Origin: Strigamia acuminata
Lineage: Eukaryota; Arthropoda; Chilopoda; Geophilomorpha; Linotaeniidae
Direction: 5' to 3'
Length of the DNA stretch: 64,000 nt
NCBI GenBank assembly: GCA_949358305.1
Contig: OX442314.1
Span: 37,607,211-37,671,210, forward strand
How positions within the stretch are numbered: position 1 is the stretch's first letter; the number at the start of each line of letters is the position of its first letter. The position numbers were made by a program, and so were the translations under genes. This document shows, piece by piece, positions 21,323 to 31,031 of this stretch. The notes beneath the pieces are model-generated. The model was not told where the DNA came from and searched no databases. It saw nothing but the letters and a program-made list of their open reading frames with translations.

Positions 21323-21584
21323 CCTTGGACATAATAATCGTTGAAGTCTAGCTTGAAGCTCACCTGCAGAATCTAGCCACCAGCTGATAAGTTATGACAT
21401 ATTGACATTTAAATGATGCCACACAATCACCTTCACATCATGGGTTTAGATGATTGTGTGACATCATTTAAATGTCAATTTGTCACAACTTATCAGTGCG
21501 GTTGTTCACCTGGTGGATACAGCCAAAAACGCCCATTTTGCAGGTGAGCTTCAAGCTGGACTGGGACGATTTTTATGTCCAAGG
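21323..21584. mobile_element. Foldback MITE in intron 7 of copy 1
   Basis: Long inverted arms: outer CCTTGGACATAA..., inner AGCTTGAAGCTCACCTGCA and GACATTTAAATGATG. 262 bp in total. Read-through from exon 7 enters it and soon stops. Confidence 0.8.
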
Positions 21585-21955
21585 CTGCACAGCATTATCT
21601 GGTCAAGTGTGTTGGTTGTTTAAATTTTAAAATCACAATCTTATAGTAAAAGATCTTTTCGCCGTGTAGGCCAACTTGCCGCCCTTCCAAAAATACAGTC
21701 ATTTGAATGTTTTGCAAATTTTGATTTTGGGTCCTCTAACTTCTTTTATAAACCCATGGTTCTATAGATTTTTATCTAAGCCGTCCTTTTTTTAAGCTTT
21801 AAAATATACGTTTTGTTTTGTTTCTGTAACACTCATGGTTTAAGAAAATATTTTGTTGTCATATATGTAATTGATACTTTTGAACTTTCTATTGATAAAC
21901 TTTTGACCCCATTGATAGTCAAGAAAACAGTCTTTTTTAAACTTTGAATGTATAA
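21585..21955. other. Intron sequence, nothing recognised
   Basis: AT-rich, no ORF with a motif. Confidence 0.4.
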
Positions 21956-22199
21956 TCTGGCCATGTGTAAGTTTGGCCTAAATCCGAGCCTTTTCTCTGG
22001 TGTAGTGATACAAGAAAATAGATCCAAACACCGGAGTTACTGGTATCCATTTTGTTTCAGACTTAACAATCAATAATAAATTTCAAAATTGTTTTGGTTT
22101 CTGGAAGAAGCAAGCAATAAACTCTGAACTATTTTCCCTGGTGGCAGCACAGAGTGAGTCATGAGGCTCGGATTTAGGCCAAACTTACACATGGCCAGA
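21956..22199. mobile_element. MITE with 35-bp terminal inverted repeats
   Basis: Starts TCTGGCCATGTGTAAGTTTG and ends with its exact reverse complement, with matching repeats through GGCCTAAATCCGAGCC. Interior about 170 bp, non-coding. Flanks are TA-rich. Confidence 0.82.
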
Positions 22200-22223
22200 G
22201 TATATATAGTAGTAACACTACTA

Positions 22224-22381
22224 GGTGCATTCAAAAACTCTAAAACGCCTCTAAAACTCGTTTAGTGTTTGTACGTGACGTCATTCCCATTGAATAACAT
22301 GGGAATGTTATTCAATGGGAATGACGTCACGTACAAACACGAAACGTGTTTTGCATACGTTTTAGACTTTTTGAATGCACC
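22224..22381. mobile_element. 158-bp palindromic MITE
   Basis: Ends GGTGCATTCAAAAA...TTTTTGAATGCACC, flanked by TA on each side. The inner half is a near-perfect palindrome (GTTTGTACGTGACGTCATTC and complement). Confidence 0.85.
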
Positions 22382-22663
22382 TAGTGGTGACTCTGTAATC
22401 AGTTTTAATCATAACATAATTAAAGACTCCAGTACACGGAACCGGAAGCAGAATTTAGAAATGTCAATGATTTGAGAAAAACATGCAACTCTCAAATTTA
22501 CTTAACCTCACGCATTTGTTCACTATTTTAGCTTTTGATTAACTGATTTCAGTAATAGGAAGTTTGACTAGTTTTTGGCCAAGTATGTTAATTACTTGCG
22601 CTAGAATGTCATGTCACAAATGATTGAACAGATACAAGTTTATATAAATTTGTCCCTCAAGAT
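22382..22663. other. Intron sequence, nothing recognised
   Basis: AT-rich, no supported feature. Confidence 0.4.
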
Positions 22664-22819
22664 GAATGTGTGGGGGGTAAATTAAACGCCCCCCAAAAAG
22701 ACCGGGATTCCCCCCAAATAAAACTAAATCGGCCCCTTCTTTTTCAACCCCCCAAAAAAAACTAATTTGCCCCCCTTTATGTAGGAACCTCCCCCCCAAA
22801 TTTTAATTTGTCAAAACAG

Positions 22820-23086
22820 ATTACAGAGGCTTATAACTGGAAACGATCAATGCCAGAAATTAAAATCCGGACAGAAGAATACACTAAACGTTACTTCGTT
22901 GTTCCTACTGCTAAAAAGTCACTGCGGGAATGTGACATCGACAAGTACATACGACAGGTTGACCTCAAAAACTGGCGCCACTTCGATACCTACATACAGT
23001 CGAAGAATAGTTTATGGCTTGTGACCATTGAAAACAGCAAATGGGATGAAGGGACTTGCACATGTCCCACTTTTTTTAAGACTTAC
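22820..23086 (+). pseudogene. MULE transposase fragment, SWIM finger 5' half
   Basis: The open frame reads into LWLVTIENSKWDEGTCTCPTFF, then KTY. This has the first half (CxC) of the SWIM zinc finger common at the end of MULE transposases. It is cut after KTY at 23086 by the LTR of element B. The part upstream that would hold the DDE nuclease is absent because the element's terminal repeat begins just before it. So this is a decayed, internally deleted derivative and cannot make a transposase. Confidence 0.75.
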
Positions 23087-23709
23087 TGTGAGTGTTCGGA
23101 CGGACGCCACGTGGTCGGGGGAGAGCCACGGAGGCGCTGGACGCAACACACACGATAAAACAAACCACGAAATACACGGAGACACAATATAGTTTTAGTT
23201 ATGGCTTTATTGGATGTCTAGGGGTATGATTGTAGTGTCCCATAGTGTATTTCCCAAGGCGGCGGTTCCTTCGAACCGTCCCTAATCAGACCGCGTGGCA
23301 CGGCGGCCATCGGCCGCCATGACACACGAGGTCGGTAATCGGTTTTGGGCCACGCCGCCGAAGTTACGGTTAACGTCCGGCGGACGTGGCGCAACTGGAC
23401 GCTCAGGTCCCGGCGGGCGATATCATCGCCACGCCGATAGTTTGGGTTATCTCAATAGCCAGTTTCGGAGGCGGTCGCAACACGACCGTTCGCCTTGCTG
23501 GTTGATCAACAACTCTCTTGTCCCTACGGGGACCAACCACTTCCGGAAGGGCGACTTCCGGGGCCCGATCCTGCTTGACCAAAGGCCCGCAGCTCCACCT
23601 GGTTGCGGGGGACCGCAACAGGCTGCGCGAGATACGAGAGGCGCTGGAGCTGCGCCAAGTGCATTGCCGTTGCAGTGCAGCGACCCGTGCGCAGGGGCAG
23701 CTGGTCACA
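23087..23709 (-). repeat. 3' LTR of Gypsy element B (623 bp)
   Basis: On + TGTGAGTGTTCGG...CTGGTCACA. Appears identical to 33252-33874 (offset exactly 10165). A polypurine tract on its inner side makes this the 3' LTR of a minus-strand element. ORFs inside it are fortuitous. Confidence 0.92.
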
Positions 23710-23723
23710 TTTCCCCCCCCTGG
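23710..23723 (-). other. Polypurine tract of element B
   Basis: On the minus strand CCAGGGGGGGGAAA directly before the LTR. A near-identical tract (CCAGGGGGGGGAAG) recurs just upstream of gag at 31160-31172. Confidence 0.8.
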
Positions 23724-24199
23724 AAAAAGGTAAGTACGAGGGGGTACAACGCAGTCACTGAAGTGGTTGTTGAAAGTTAACACATCGCATTACTTTTCTT
23801 TTTTCAGATTATCAGATGACCATATTTCGGACGAGCCATCAGCTAGAACGAAGATCACCGGTAGGAATGCACTTGGGAAAATCAACACTACAAAGGAACA
23901 CATACACACTTACCCCCAGGATGGAAACTTGTACAATTTAAACACTATTGAAAAATAAAAATGTAAAATAACACTTGTAATTTAAAAATATATATGAATA
24001 AAAAACACTTTTTGAACTTTAAAATCTAACATTTGTAGTTATTGAATCCATTTAACATTTAAAAGGTAAGTATGCTAATTTTAACACTTTGGAATAATAA
24101 TAAAAAAACTTGTTTTGACAATAAAAAAAAATTATTTCTGGCACTATAAAAGTCTTAATAGGCTTGGCCAAAATCTCCTTTAAAACGACGGCGAAAACT
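23724..24199 (-). other. 3' untranslated region of element B
   Basis: AT-rich, no conserved ORF. On the + strand it has a donor-like GGTAAGTA (23729) and an acceptor-like TTTTCTTTTTTCAG (23807). The short open stretch after that matches nothing I recognise. Confidence 0.45.
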
Positions 24200-25474
24200 T
24201 CACTGCAGCGATTTCCCCGGAGTGGGTGGCGTATCGTCGTTTTTTGGCTCTTCTTCAGTTTTGTCGTCGACGAATTCTTCTGCTAGCTTCTTGCGTGACT
24301 TCTTATTCGACTTCTTTTTCACGGCGGTAGCTTTGGGCTCGGGAACGACTGGCGGTGGTGGTGGCGGCGTGTGCGACTCCTCGTTCGATGCGCCGTCAAT
24401 TTGCATCGCGGTCTCGATCGTTGCTTCGGCGGTGACTACATTGTTGCCGCAAACTGGTGGAGGATCCGCGAATCCCTGGAACACGACGTTCGTCGGGCGT
24501 TCTCCAACCATCGGCGGCATAATGACAGCCGGCGTCGCTGCTGTATTGGCACCAAACATCGTTTGTGCCGTTTGCGGTAGTTGGCAGGCCGCTGGAAAAG
24601 CGATTGCGGCCGCCGTGGCTTTGGTCGGGATCAGGTTCACAATACCTTGGATTGGTTGAGGGCCGTACTGTCCCGCCCAAGCTGTTCGTAGCTCATCGGG
24701 AGTTTTTTCCGTTTGAGCCGGGATTTTTTTAACGAGTGCGCGTGGCGCATTCGATGTGATTGTGGCCGATGGCGCAGTCAATTGCTGATGAGCCGCTTTC
24801 TCGGCGTCTCTTTTTGCCATTCGGTCCTTATGGTCCGCGTGTTTTTTCGCTCTGTACCGAATTTTTGCTTCGGTATTCACGCTTCGTTCACTCAACGTGG
24901 GATTTTCGATCGCCACGAGCCGTCGCATTTCCAGCAATTTCTCCGAAATGTTTGGACGGGCGGTCGGTGGTTGGTGAGGAGTTGGGGCGACGATACTTTG
25001 TACGGTCGCTTTTGTCTCCTCGGCAGCCTTCTTTTTAAGCACAAATGGCTTATGTGGCGGACGAAGAACCTGCTGCGACGTCGTCGCTGCGGTTTTCTTC
25101 GTCGAAATATTAGTAGAGGCAGTCGGCGGCGGTTGAGAGCGTACGCTCTTCGTTGCCGTTTTCTGTCTTTTCTTTGGGGGTTCTGTCGGTGCGGCATTCG
25201 CCACACGCGCTTGTTCCCTGTCTGCGATTTCCTTCTCGCGTTCTGCGCGCGATCGGACGCGCATCCAGTTAATATGTCGGTGGTGCAGCGGAATCGGCTG
25301 ACCGGGCAGCGTCATGAACATGACAAACCATTCCTCGAGTGGTTGATCCGTCAGCACGATTTCGTCTCCGCCGCAGTTCATGCACGGGATTCGCGACAGA
25401 TTCCACAGCGTGATGTAGCCGAAGCCGTTACAGATTGGGCACTGAACCCATTCGTTGTTTCGGTGATTTTCCAT
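24200..25474 (-). CDS. Element B ORF3, zinc-ribbon accessory protein
   Basis: 424 residues from a true ATG at 25474, starting 221 bp after pol. The first 40 residues carry two CxxC pairs (CPICNGFGYITLWN..., CMNCGG), a zinc-ribbon or treble-clef-like module. A conserved-looking Trp-rich segment follows (EEWFVMFMTLPGQPIPLHHR). Then come a charged helix (RSRAEREKEIADREQARVA), a long Lys/Pro/Ala-rich disordered middle, a polyproline run (TPPPPPPPVVPEP), a Lys-rich patch and an acidic tail (DDKTEEEPKNDD). There is no signal peptide or membrane helix, so it is not env. Element C carries a relative in the same place (52189-53397). Paired CxxC and basic patches suggest nucleic acid binding; function unknown. 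The pol-ORF3 gap has a CCAAT motif (about 25653) and could hold a promoter. Confidence 0.75.
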   Translation of the reverse strand: MENHRNNEWVQCPICNGFGYITLWNLSRIPCMNCGGDEIVLTDQPLEEWFVMFMTLPGQPIPLHHRHINWMRVRSRAEREKEIADREQARVANAAPTEPPKKRQKTATKSVRSQPPPTASTNISTKKTAATTSQQVLRPPHKPFVLKKKAAEETKATVQSIVAPTPHQPPTARPNISEKLLEMRRLVAIENPTLSERSVNTEAKIRYRAKKHADHKDRMAKRDAEKAAHQQLTAPSATITSNAPRALVKKIPAQTEKTPDELRTAWAGQYGPQPIQGIVNLIPTKATAAAIAFPAACQLPQTAQTMFGANTAATPAVIMPPMVGERPTNVVFQGFADPPPVCGNNVVTAEATIETAMQIDGASNEESHTPPPPPPVVPEPKATAVKKKSNKKSRKKLAEEFVDDKTEEEPKNDDTPPTPGKSLQ

Positions 25475-25695
25475 CGTTTTTCCAATCTTTTCGTTTCGAT
25501 TTTCCAGAGAAGTTCCACACGACTGGTCAGTGGCGATCGCAGCGAATAAGTGATTTGGACAAAGAATGGTGGTGGCTAAGTATAGAACCGGAAGACGTTT
25601 CGCGAACGTTTAATTGGCGTATGGACCGCAGATGTTTTGTAAACAGTCTGTGATTGGTCCAAATGGGTCTCCCGATTTGAAGTGTCACCTAGCGG

Positions 25696-28600
25696 TCAAT
25701 CCCGATATCGGATCGGTAAAACGTGATTTCTCGAAGGTCTATTTGAGTCCGAATTTGGTTTTGGTCGAGCCGTCGTGGGTTTTTGTGAATCCACTTGTGG
25801 CAACAGCAAGGGTTTTATTCTTTTTGGTTTCCCAAAAGGTTTTACTGGTGTTGGCAACTTAGTTGCGATACCAGATTCCGTTGGTCGCACTGGAGTTGGC
25901 AATATTGTTGCTGTTCCAGTGTCCACAGGTTGGTTTTCAAGAGCTTCTTCATCTTCCTTATCTAAAATGGGCCATTCAGCCTTTTCTTCTGAGGGGATGA
26001 ATCTCCTGAGTTTTACAATGTTGTGTGTACCCCTCGCTTGCAAAGTTATTGGTTTCGCAAGGGCATACGCATTGTTGTTAAAGACTTTAGCTATTACATA
26101 AGGTCCTTCAAAGCGATCCTCAAGGGACGCAGCATATCGATTAGCAGCATTGGACAATGGGTGGGTCTTTAGTAGAACCAAGTCTCCAATTTCGAACTTA
26201 TCGTCGCTGCGGTGTTGATCGTAGTAAGTTTTCTGTTTTGCTTGGGCCAGACTCTTATTTTTAAGAGCTGCAGCAATCAGAGTACGGTGTCTAGCGACTA
26301 GCATTCTGACAGCGTCGTAGGGCCTATTTGGGTCGAATGGGGTGTCATAAGACACATCTCGATTATCCCAAAATGGTCGTAATTCCCTGCCATACGTCAG
26401 CATTGCTGGTGTAAAACCGGTAGACACATTTGGGGCAGAGTGCAAAGCAAAATTTATCTGGTCAATGCATCTGTCCCAGTGATCGTGCTCAAATGTAAAA
26501 ATTCGAAGCATAATCTTGATATTCCTGTTTACGCGTTCAGTCAGGTTAGTCTGGGGATGGTAAGGCGTTGCTTTAATTGGTACAACCCCTGCATCGTCAC
26601 AGAGAGTCTGAAACACGTCAGAAATGAATTGGGGGCCATTATCGCTCAACATAAAACGAGGGCACCCATGACAGCTGAAAAATCGTCTTAAAATTGGTGC
26701 AATTGCAGTCATTTTAGCGGATCTCAGCGGTGTAGCTTCCATCCAGCCGGTGGCATAATCCACCACAACTAGAATGAAGCGATTTCTGTTCGAGGTTCTA
26801 GGTAATGGACCTATTAGATCGATTCCTATCTTCTCAAAACGACCAATTTTTGGAGAAGTTGGGACCATCAATCCCTTTGGTTTTCTCTGAATCGGTTTGC
26901 AGCGTTGGCAGCGATTGCAGCTTGCTACATGAAGTTTTACTTCTTTTTGCATGCCAGGCCAGAAATAAACTCTTTTCAATCGCTCTAGAGTTACTTCAAC
27001 TCCTCCGTGACCAGCCATCGGATGGTCGTGAATTAGTTGAAGTGCTGCGAGTTGCAGAGATGGTGGAATAAAGATTTTAAATCCAATTCCCAAATCCTCT
27101 TCCTCCACAAAGAAATCAGTTTTAAAAGGTGCATAAATAATAAGCATTCCTTTTCTAGTGAGTGTGCAGTCGTACTGCCTTTCTTCCAAGAACTTAGGAA
27201 GTTCTGGTCGAGGTTGTCCATCATCCAATTCCAACCATTCGATTAGTTTTGAAAGATGTTTATCTGCACGCTGCTGTAATATAATGTTCTCGAAAGACAT
27301 CGGGTAATCGGTCTCATTGGTGAGATATGCCAGAGCAACAGGCTCTATAATCTCAGTTAGAGTTGCTTTCCCTTCTAATGGATTGCCATTATCAAGAGAG
27401 ACTCTGGATAAGGCATCTGCGACTTGATTGTCGGTGCCTTTCCGGTACTTGATGGTGAAATTTTCATTCTGCAATTTCATTGCCCACCTAGCCAGTCTTC
27501 CAGCTGGATTTTCCATTGTCATGAGAAATCTCAGAGCATGATGGTCAGTCTCAACTTGGTATTCAGAATATTCAATGTATGGCTTGAACTTATCAACCGC
27601 CCAAACCACAGCTAAACATTCCAAATCGGTGGTGCTGTAGTTGTTTTCCGCGCCTTGCAGAGTTCTGCTGGCGTACGCAACTGGTCTTAAAGCACCATGG
27701 TCATCAATTTGCATGAGGACAGCTCCGAGCCCGCCGCCACTAGCATCTGTATGGATGGTGAAGTTGCGTGCGAAATCAGGCAGAGGCAGCATAATTCCTT
27801 TTGCAAGTTGATTTTTCAAATATTCGAAGGCAACATTGCATTCTTCAGACCATTCCCATTTTGTATCTTTCTTTAGAAGGGCAAAGAACGGTTTTTGAGT
27901 AATACTCAATTTTGGAATCAGAGCAGCATAGAAACCCACCATTCCAATAAAACGCTGAAGTTGTTTTATACTGGAAGGGGTTGGATAATTTAAAATTGCT
28001 TCCACTTTGTCGTTGTTTGGGCTGTAACTCCCATTTGACATCGTGAAACCAAGAAAACTTAGTTCTTCTGGGCAAATAAATGACTTTGACGGACTCGCTG
28101 TCAATTTATTTTTGTCTAATTTTGACAATATGTCATCTAAATGCTGAAGGTGTTCTTCAAATGAGTCGCTAAAGATGATAATATCATCGAGGTAAGCGAG
28201 TGCCCACTTGTGTTGTGCAGTTCCAAGAACTTGATCCATCATTCTCTGAAACGCACTGGGTGCATTGCACAGTCCGAAAGGCATACGAGTAAACTGGTAT
28301 GTTCCATCAGAAGTAGAAAAAGCAGTTTTCTTCTTGTCACTTGGTTTAAGTTTTATTTGGTAATAACCTTTAGTTAAATCCAAAGTAGAAAAGAACTTTT
28401 TTCCACCTAAACAGGCCAAAATCATAGAAATTGAGGGCATCTGATAGACGTCCTTAATTGTGATTTTATTTAGCCAGCGAAAGTCAATACAGAGGCGGTA
28501 CCCTCCGTCTTTCTTTGCAACAATCACGGGGGGATTTTTATAACTCCCCTCGCAAGGTTCGGCCCAACCATCTCTCAGCAATTCGGCAACCAATTCGCGA

Positions 28601-29463
28601 TAAATCTCAGCTTTCTTGGGATTCATTGGTCGGTCTTTGCATCGAAATGAAGGCGCATCTCCAGTCGGAATTGGATGTTCCAACGTGGGGTGGCAGCCAG
28701 CTTTGTCACTAAACACATGTCTGTATTTTTCTACAAGAGTTAAGATTTGAGATCTCTGCCTTGGTGACAAATTGCTTTTTGCTAACAGTCTCTGGCTCAA
28801 ATCAGCCGTGGAGACAGAAGGTGACTTTGATTCTGCAACCAAAGCATCCCATCGATCCATTATTGCATTTCCAAGTTCTTCAGGCGATGGTGGGTCGTCG
28901 AAGGGAAATGTGTCATGTGGAAAATCAAGAAAGAAATATTCTCGATCTGTTAGATTGAGAACAATCCTATTTTCGATAATCCAAGAGCAACCTAATAATA
29001 TAAATTTGGAAGCTGATGGAAGAACAGTAAATGTCACAGGGATTTCGCCACCCCGCCACTTGAGTGACAGCGTGATTGTCCCGATTGGACGTGTTGGCCT
29101 ATCGCCAGTGTATACAACTCGATTTTCTAAAAATGGAGTCATAAAGTGCAAGAGGTTTAGCTTTTTAAGCATTCCCCCGCTGATGTACCTGTGGGTTGCC
29201 CCAGAATCCATCAGAGCGGTGACCTTTAAACCGTTTAGTGTTGCCTTGATGTAAGGCAGGGGAGTAATACTCTTTCCTGTCTTCAATGCAACGTTTACAT
29301 GGTCGATTTCAGGTTCTGTGGAAAAAACCACGCGAGGATCTGGCTCTGTGGATGAAATGTCATCAAATAGAGCATCCTCCATGTCCTCTTCCATTGGAAT
29401 CAACACTATAGTAAGAGCGCAGTCGTCAGTTACTCGGGGGTTTCTGTCGACTGCGACTCCTCG
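25696..29463 (-). CDS. pol: Gypsy element B pol
   Basis: About 1255 residues if entered by -1 frameshift at 29463; intact. Protease ALMDSGATHRYISG; reverse transcriptase with YLDD (tyrosine codon at 28194-28192) and the usual FTRMPFGLCNAPSAFQ; RNase H with HTDASGGGLGAVL and TDLECLAVVWAV; integrase zinc finger (HDHPMAGHGG to CNRCQRCK), core GIDLIGPLP, LSDNGPQF and NLTERVNR with 34 residues between the last two acidic residues; GPYVIAKVFNNNAY motif. The C-terminal tail repeats a T-LPTPV-P unit. No chromodomain. The first codon of the pol frame downstream of gag is not an ATG, which supports expression as a gag-pol fusion. Confidence 0.93.
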   Translation of the reverse strand, partial: RGVAVDRNPRVTDDCALTIVLIPMEEDMEDALFDDISSTEPDPRVVFSTEPEIDHVNVALKTGKSITPLPYIKATLNGLKVTALMDSGATHRYISGGMLKKLNLLHFMTPFLENRVVYTGDRPTRPIGTITLSLKWRGGEIPVTFTVLPSASKFILLGCSWIIENRIVLNLTDREYFFLDFPHDTFPFDDPPSPEELGNAIMDRWDALVAESKSPSVSTADLSQRLLAKSNLSPRQRSQILTLVEKYRHVFSDKAGCHPTLEHPIPTGDAPSFRCKDRPMNPKKAEIYRELVAELLRDGWAEPCEGSYKNPPVIVAKKDGGYRLCIDFRWLNKITIKDVYQMPSISMILACLGGKKFFSTLDLTKGYYQIKLKPSDKKKTAFSTSDGTYQFTRMPFGLCNAPSAFQRMMDQVLGTAQHKWALAYLDDIIIFSDSFEEHLQHLDDILSKLDKNKLTASPSKSFICPEELSFLGFTMSNGSYSPNNDKVEAILNYPTPSSIKQLQRFIGMVGFYAALIPKLSITQKPFFALLKKDTKWEWSEECNVAFEYLKNQLAKGIMLPLPDFARNFTIHTDASGGGLGAVLMQIDDHGALRPVAYASRTLQGAENNYSTTDLECLAVVWAVDKFKPYIEYSEYQVETDHHALRFLMTMENPAGRLARWAMKLQNENFTIKYRKGTDNQVADALSRVSLDNGNPLEGKATLTEIIEPVALAYLTNETDYPMSFENIILQQRADKHLSKLIEWLELDDGQPRPELPKFLEERQYDCTLTRKGMLIIYAPFKTDFFVEEEDLGIGFKIFIPPSLQLAALQLIHDHPMAGHGGVEVTLERLKRVYFWPGMQKEVKLHVASCNRCQRCKPIQRKPKGLMVPTSPKIGRFEKIGIDLIGPLPRTSNRNRFILVVVDYATGWMEATPLRSAKMTAIAPILRRFFSCHGCPRFMLSDNGPQFISDVFQTLCDDAGVVPIKATPYHPQTNLTERVNRNIKIMLRIFTFEHDHWDRCIDQINFALHSAPNVSTGFTPAMLTYGRELRPFWDNRDVSYDTPFDPNRPYDAVRMLVARHRTLIAAALKNKSLAQAKQKTYYDQHRSDDKFEIGDLVLLKTHPLSNAANRYAASLEDRFEGPYVIAKVFNNNAYALAKPITLQARGTHNIVKLRRFIPSEEKAEWPILDKEDEEALENQPVDTGTATILPTPVRPTESGIATKLPTPVKPFGKPKRIKPLLLPQVDSQKPTTARPKPNSDSNRPSRNHVLPIRYRD

Positions 29464-29469
29464 TTTCCC
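29418..29469 (-). promoter_or_regulatory. -1 ribosomal frameshift signal, element B gag/pol
   Basis: Minus strand: slippery heptamer G GGA AAC at 29469-29463 in the gag frame (codons GGA AAC). A 7-nt spacer follows, then a perfect 8-bp GC-rich stem: 29455-29448 (CGCAGTCG) with 29425-29418 (CGACTGCG). Gag stops at 29430-29432 inside the loop. The pol frame is open from 29475. Confidence 0.85.
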
Positions 29470-31031
29470 GACATTTCAGGCCAGCCACCAAATTCATTGG
29501 CTGCAAGCATAGCCTGCATCATGCTGTGTTGGGCAGCGGCGATTGTTTCCATTGCTGCTTTAGCGGCTTCCACTTTAAGGGGGCAATCCCTTTCAAAGTG
29601 TGCGCCACCGCAGCCCCAGCAACCGCCAACTCTTGGTTTGGTCGCATAGTCTTTGAGCCTATTGCTCGGGACTAGCGCCTTCTCGTTGCCTTCTGCGGCC
29701 TTTGTTGCTGCTATCGCAGCATTTTTAGGCGCAGGGAACAGTGTTCTATTGTTTGGATTTCTCAATCCAAACGGAACAAATTTCGGTTTATCTCCACCCG
29801 CAGCATTTGGTATTGTTACCATTTGCTGGTTGGATTTTTGAATTGGCGTAACAGTTTCTGTTTTTGCCGCCTCAATGATTGCTGCATTTGTCACAGTTTC
29901 CTGATTTATGATCGCGGCCTCCGTAGCAATGCAGGCTCTCCTGAGCGACGCCCAAGTGTTCTCTAAATTAATGGCATTTGCGACCATGTTCTTGGCCGCT
30001 GGGCGCAGAATTGCCAGCACTTTTTGAATTTGCTGGCTCTCGTGCACAGGAATAGTCAATTGAGCGTATAACTTCTCGAGTCTTATCACCACTTGGGTGG
30101 CAGACTCATGAGACAGTTGCTGTGTTTTAGCAATTTCTGCTAAAAGCAGCGCATCGCTCGGACGAAAATGGGTGATAAATTCATGTTCGAATTCCTCCCA
30201 ATTCGTTTTGGCATGAGAAGAGAACCATGTGGCCGCATCTCCTCGGAAAAACTTAAACAAATGCTCAGCAAGCACTTGGTTCAGATAGGGCAAAGCAAAG
30301 CGTAGAGAACGTTTTAAATCAATAAGGAAAGACTTAGCTTTCGTTTTGTCCCCTGCAAACGCTTCAATTCCAATGGATTTGACTCGTTTACTTAGCTCTA
30401 CTTCATCCATTGGCCTGGGAGCAGGCATAGCCTGGTCAGTTTTGTGAAGAAACTTTTCTCCCCAAGCCAGAAAAAGAGGATTTCCAGTCGTAGGCGTTGA
30501 GCCTGTGCTGGATCCAGAGTTTGGTGTTGTCACGGTGGGAGAAATCGTGTTTGAGATTGCAGATTGTGCTCTCAAATTCGATTGTCCAGCCGCCACCACG
30601 CTGTCAACGATAGCTTTTTGACTAGCTATCATCTTCAACAAGCTTTCATTCGATAATTTCGTAGAGTCTAACTCCTGCAAAGCATGAGTTAACCGGTCGC
30701 TAATATCACCGAATTCCGTGCGCGTTTGCGTTAATTGACGCATAGTGCTATCCGATTTGTCTTGGAGTTCCACCAAGTGATCGGCTACTTTCAGAAGCGT
30801 GTCTTCCCACACTTCGTAGGTTGTCATATCATCGATAACTAGATTAAAGACGTTGCAAGTCGTTTCAAGCATCGCTTGATCCAACAATTTAACTTTAGGA
30901 CTTGACATATCGTCGTTTGAAGAAGCAATCGAATTGTTATCCGAGTCGTTCAAATCTGAATCCGTTGCGGGTGTGAAAGAATTAGGTGCAGGAGAGTCCC
31001 ACGTGGTCTTACCAGTTCTGGTCGCTGGCAT
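29430..31031 (-). CDS. gag: Gypsy element B gag
   Basis: Capsid/nucleocapsid polyprotein, 533 residues from the ATG at 31031-31029 (MPATRTGKTTWDSP). The frame is also open upstream to 31124, but that part reads like leader and I prefer the internal ATG. An N-terminal Ser/Asp-rich region is followed by a helical region with coiled-coil character (VADHLVELQDKSDSTMRQL), then a capsid-like domain (LFKFFRGDAATWFSSHAK, then WEEFEHEFITHF). One CCHC zinc knuckle (CWGCGGAHFERDC) precedes the C-terminus. It overlaps pol by the frameshift region. No damage is seen. Confidence 0.88.
   Translation of the reverse strand: MPATRTGKTTWDSPAPNSFTPATDSDLNDSDNNSIASSNDDMSSPKVKLLDQAMLETTCNVFNLVIDDMTTYEVWEDTLLKVADHLVELQDKSDSTMRQLTQTRTEFGDISDRLTHALQELDSTKLSNESLLKMIASQKAIVDSVVAAGQSNLRAQSAISNTISPTVTTPNSGSSTGSTPTTGNPLFLAWGEKFLHKTDQAMPAPRPMDEVELSKRVKSIGIEAFAGDKTKAKSFLIDLKRSLRFALPYLNQVLAEHLFKFFRGDAATWFSSHAKTNWEEFEHEFITHFRPSDALLLAEIAKTQQLSHESATQVVIRLEKLYAQLTIPVHESQQIQKVLAILRPAAKNMVANAINLENTWASLRRACIATEAAIINQETVTNAAIIEAAKTETVTPIQKSNQQMVTIPNAAGGDKPKFVPFGLRNPNNRTLFPAPKNAAIAATKAAEGNEKALVPSNRLKDYATKPRVGGCWGCGGAHFERDCPLKVEAAKAAMETIAAAQHSMMQAMLAANEFGGWPEMSGNEESQSTETPE

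Noticed and set aside
23295-23780. 161- and 148-codon ORFs (also at 33460) inside the element B LTRs
   Set aside because: Identical only because the LTRs are; the translations diverge at the LTR edge and show no motif.
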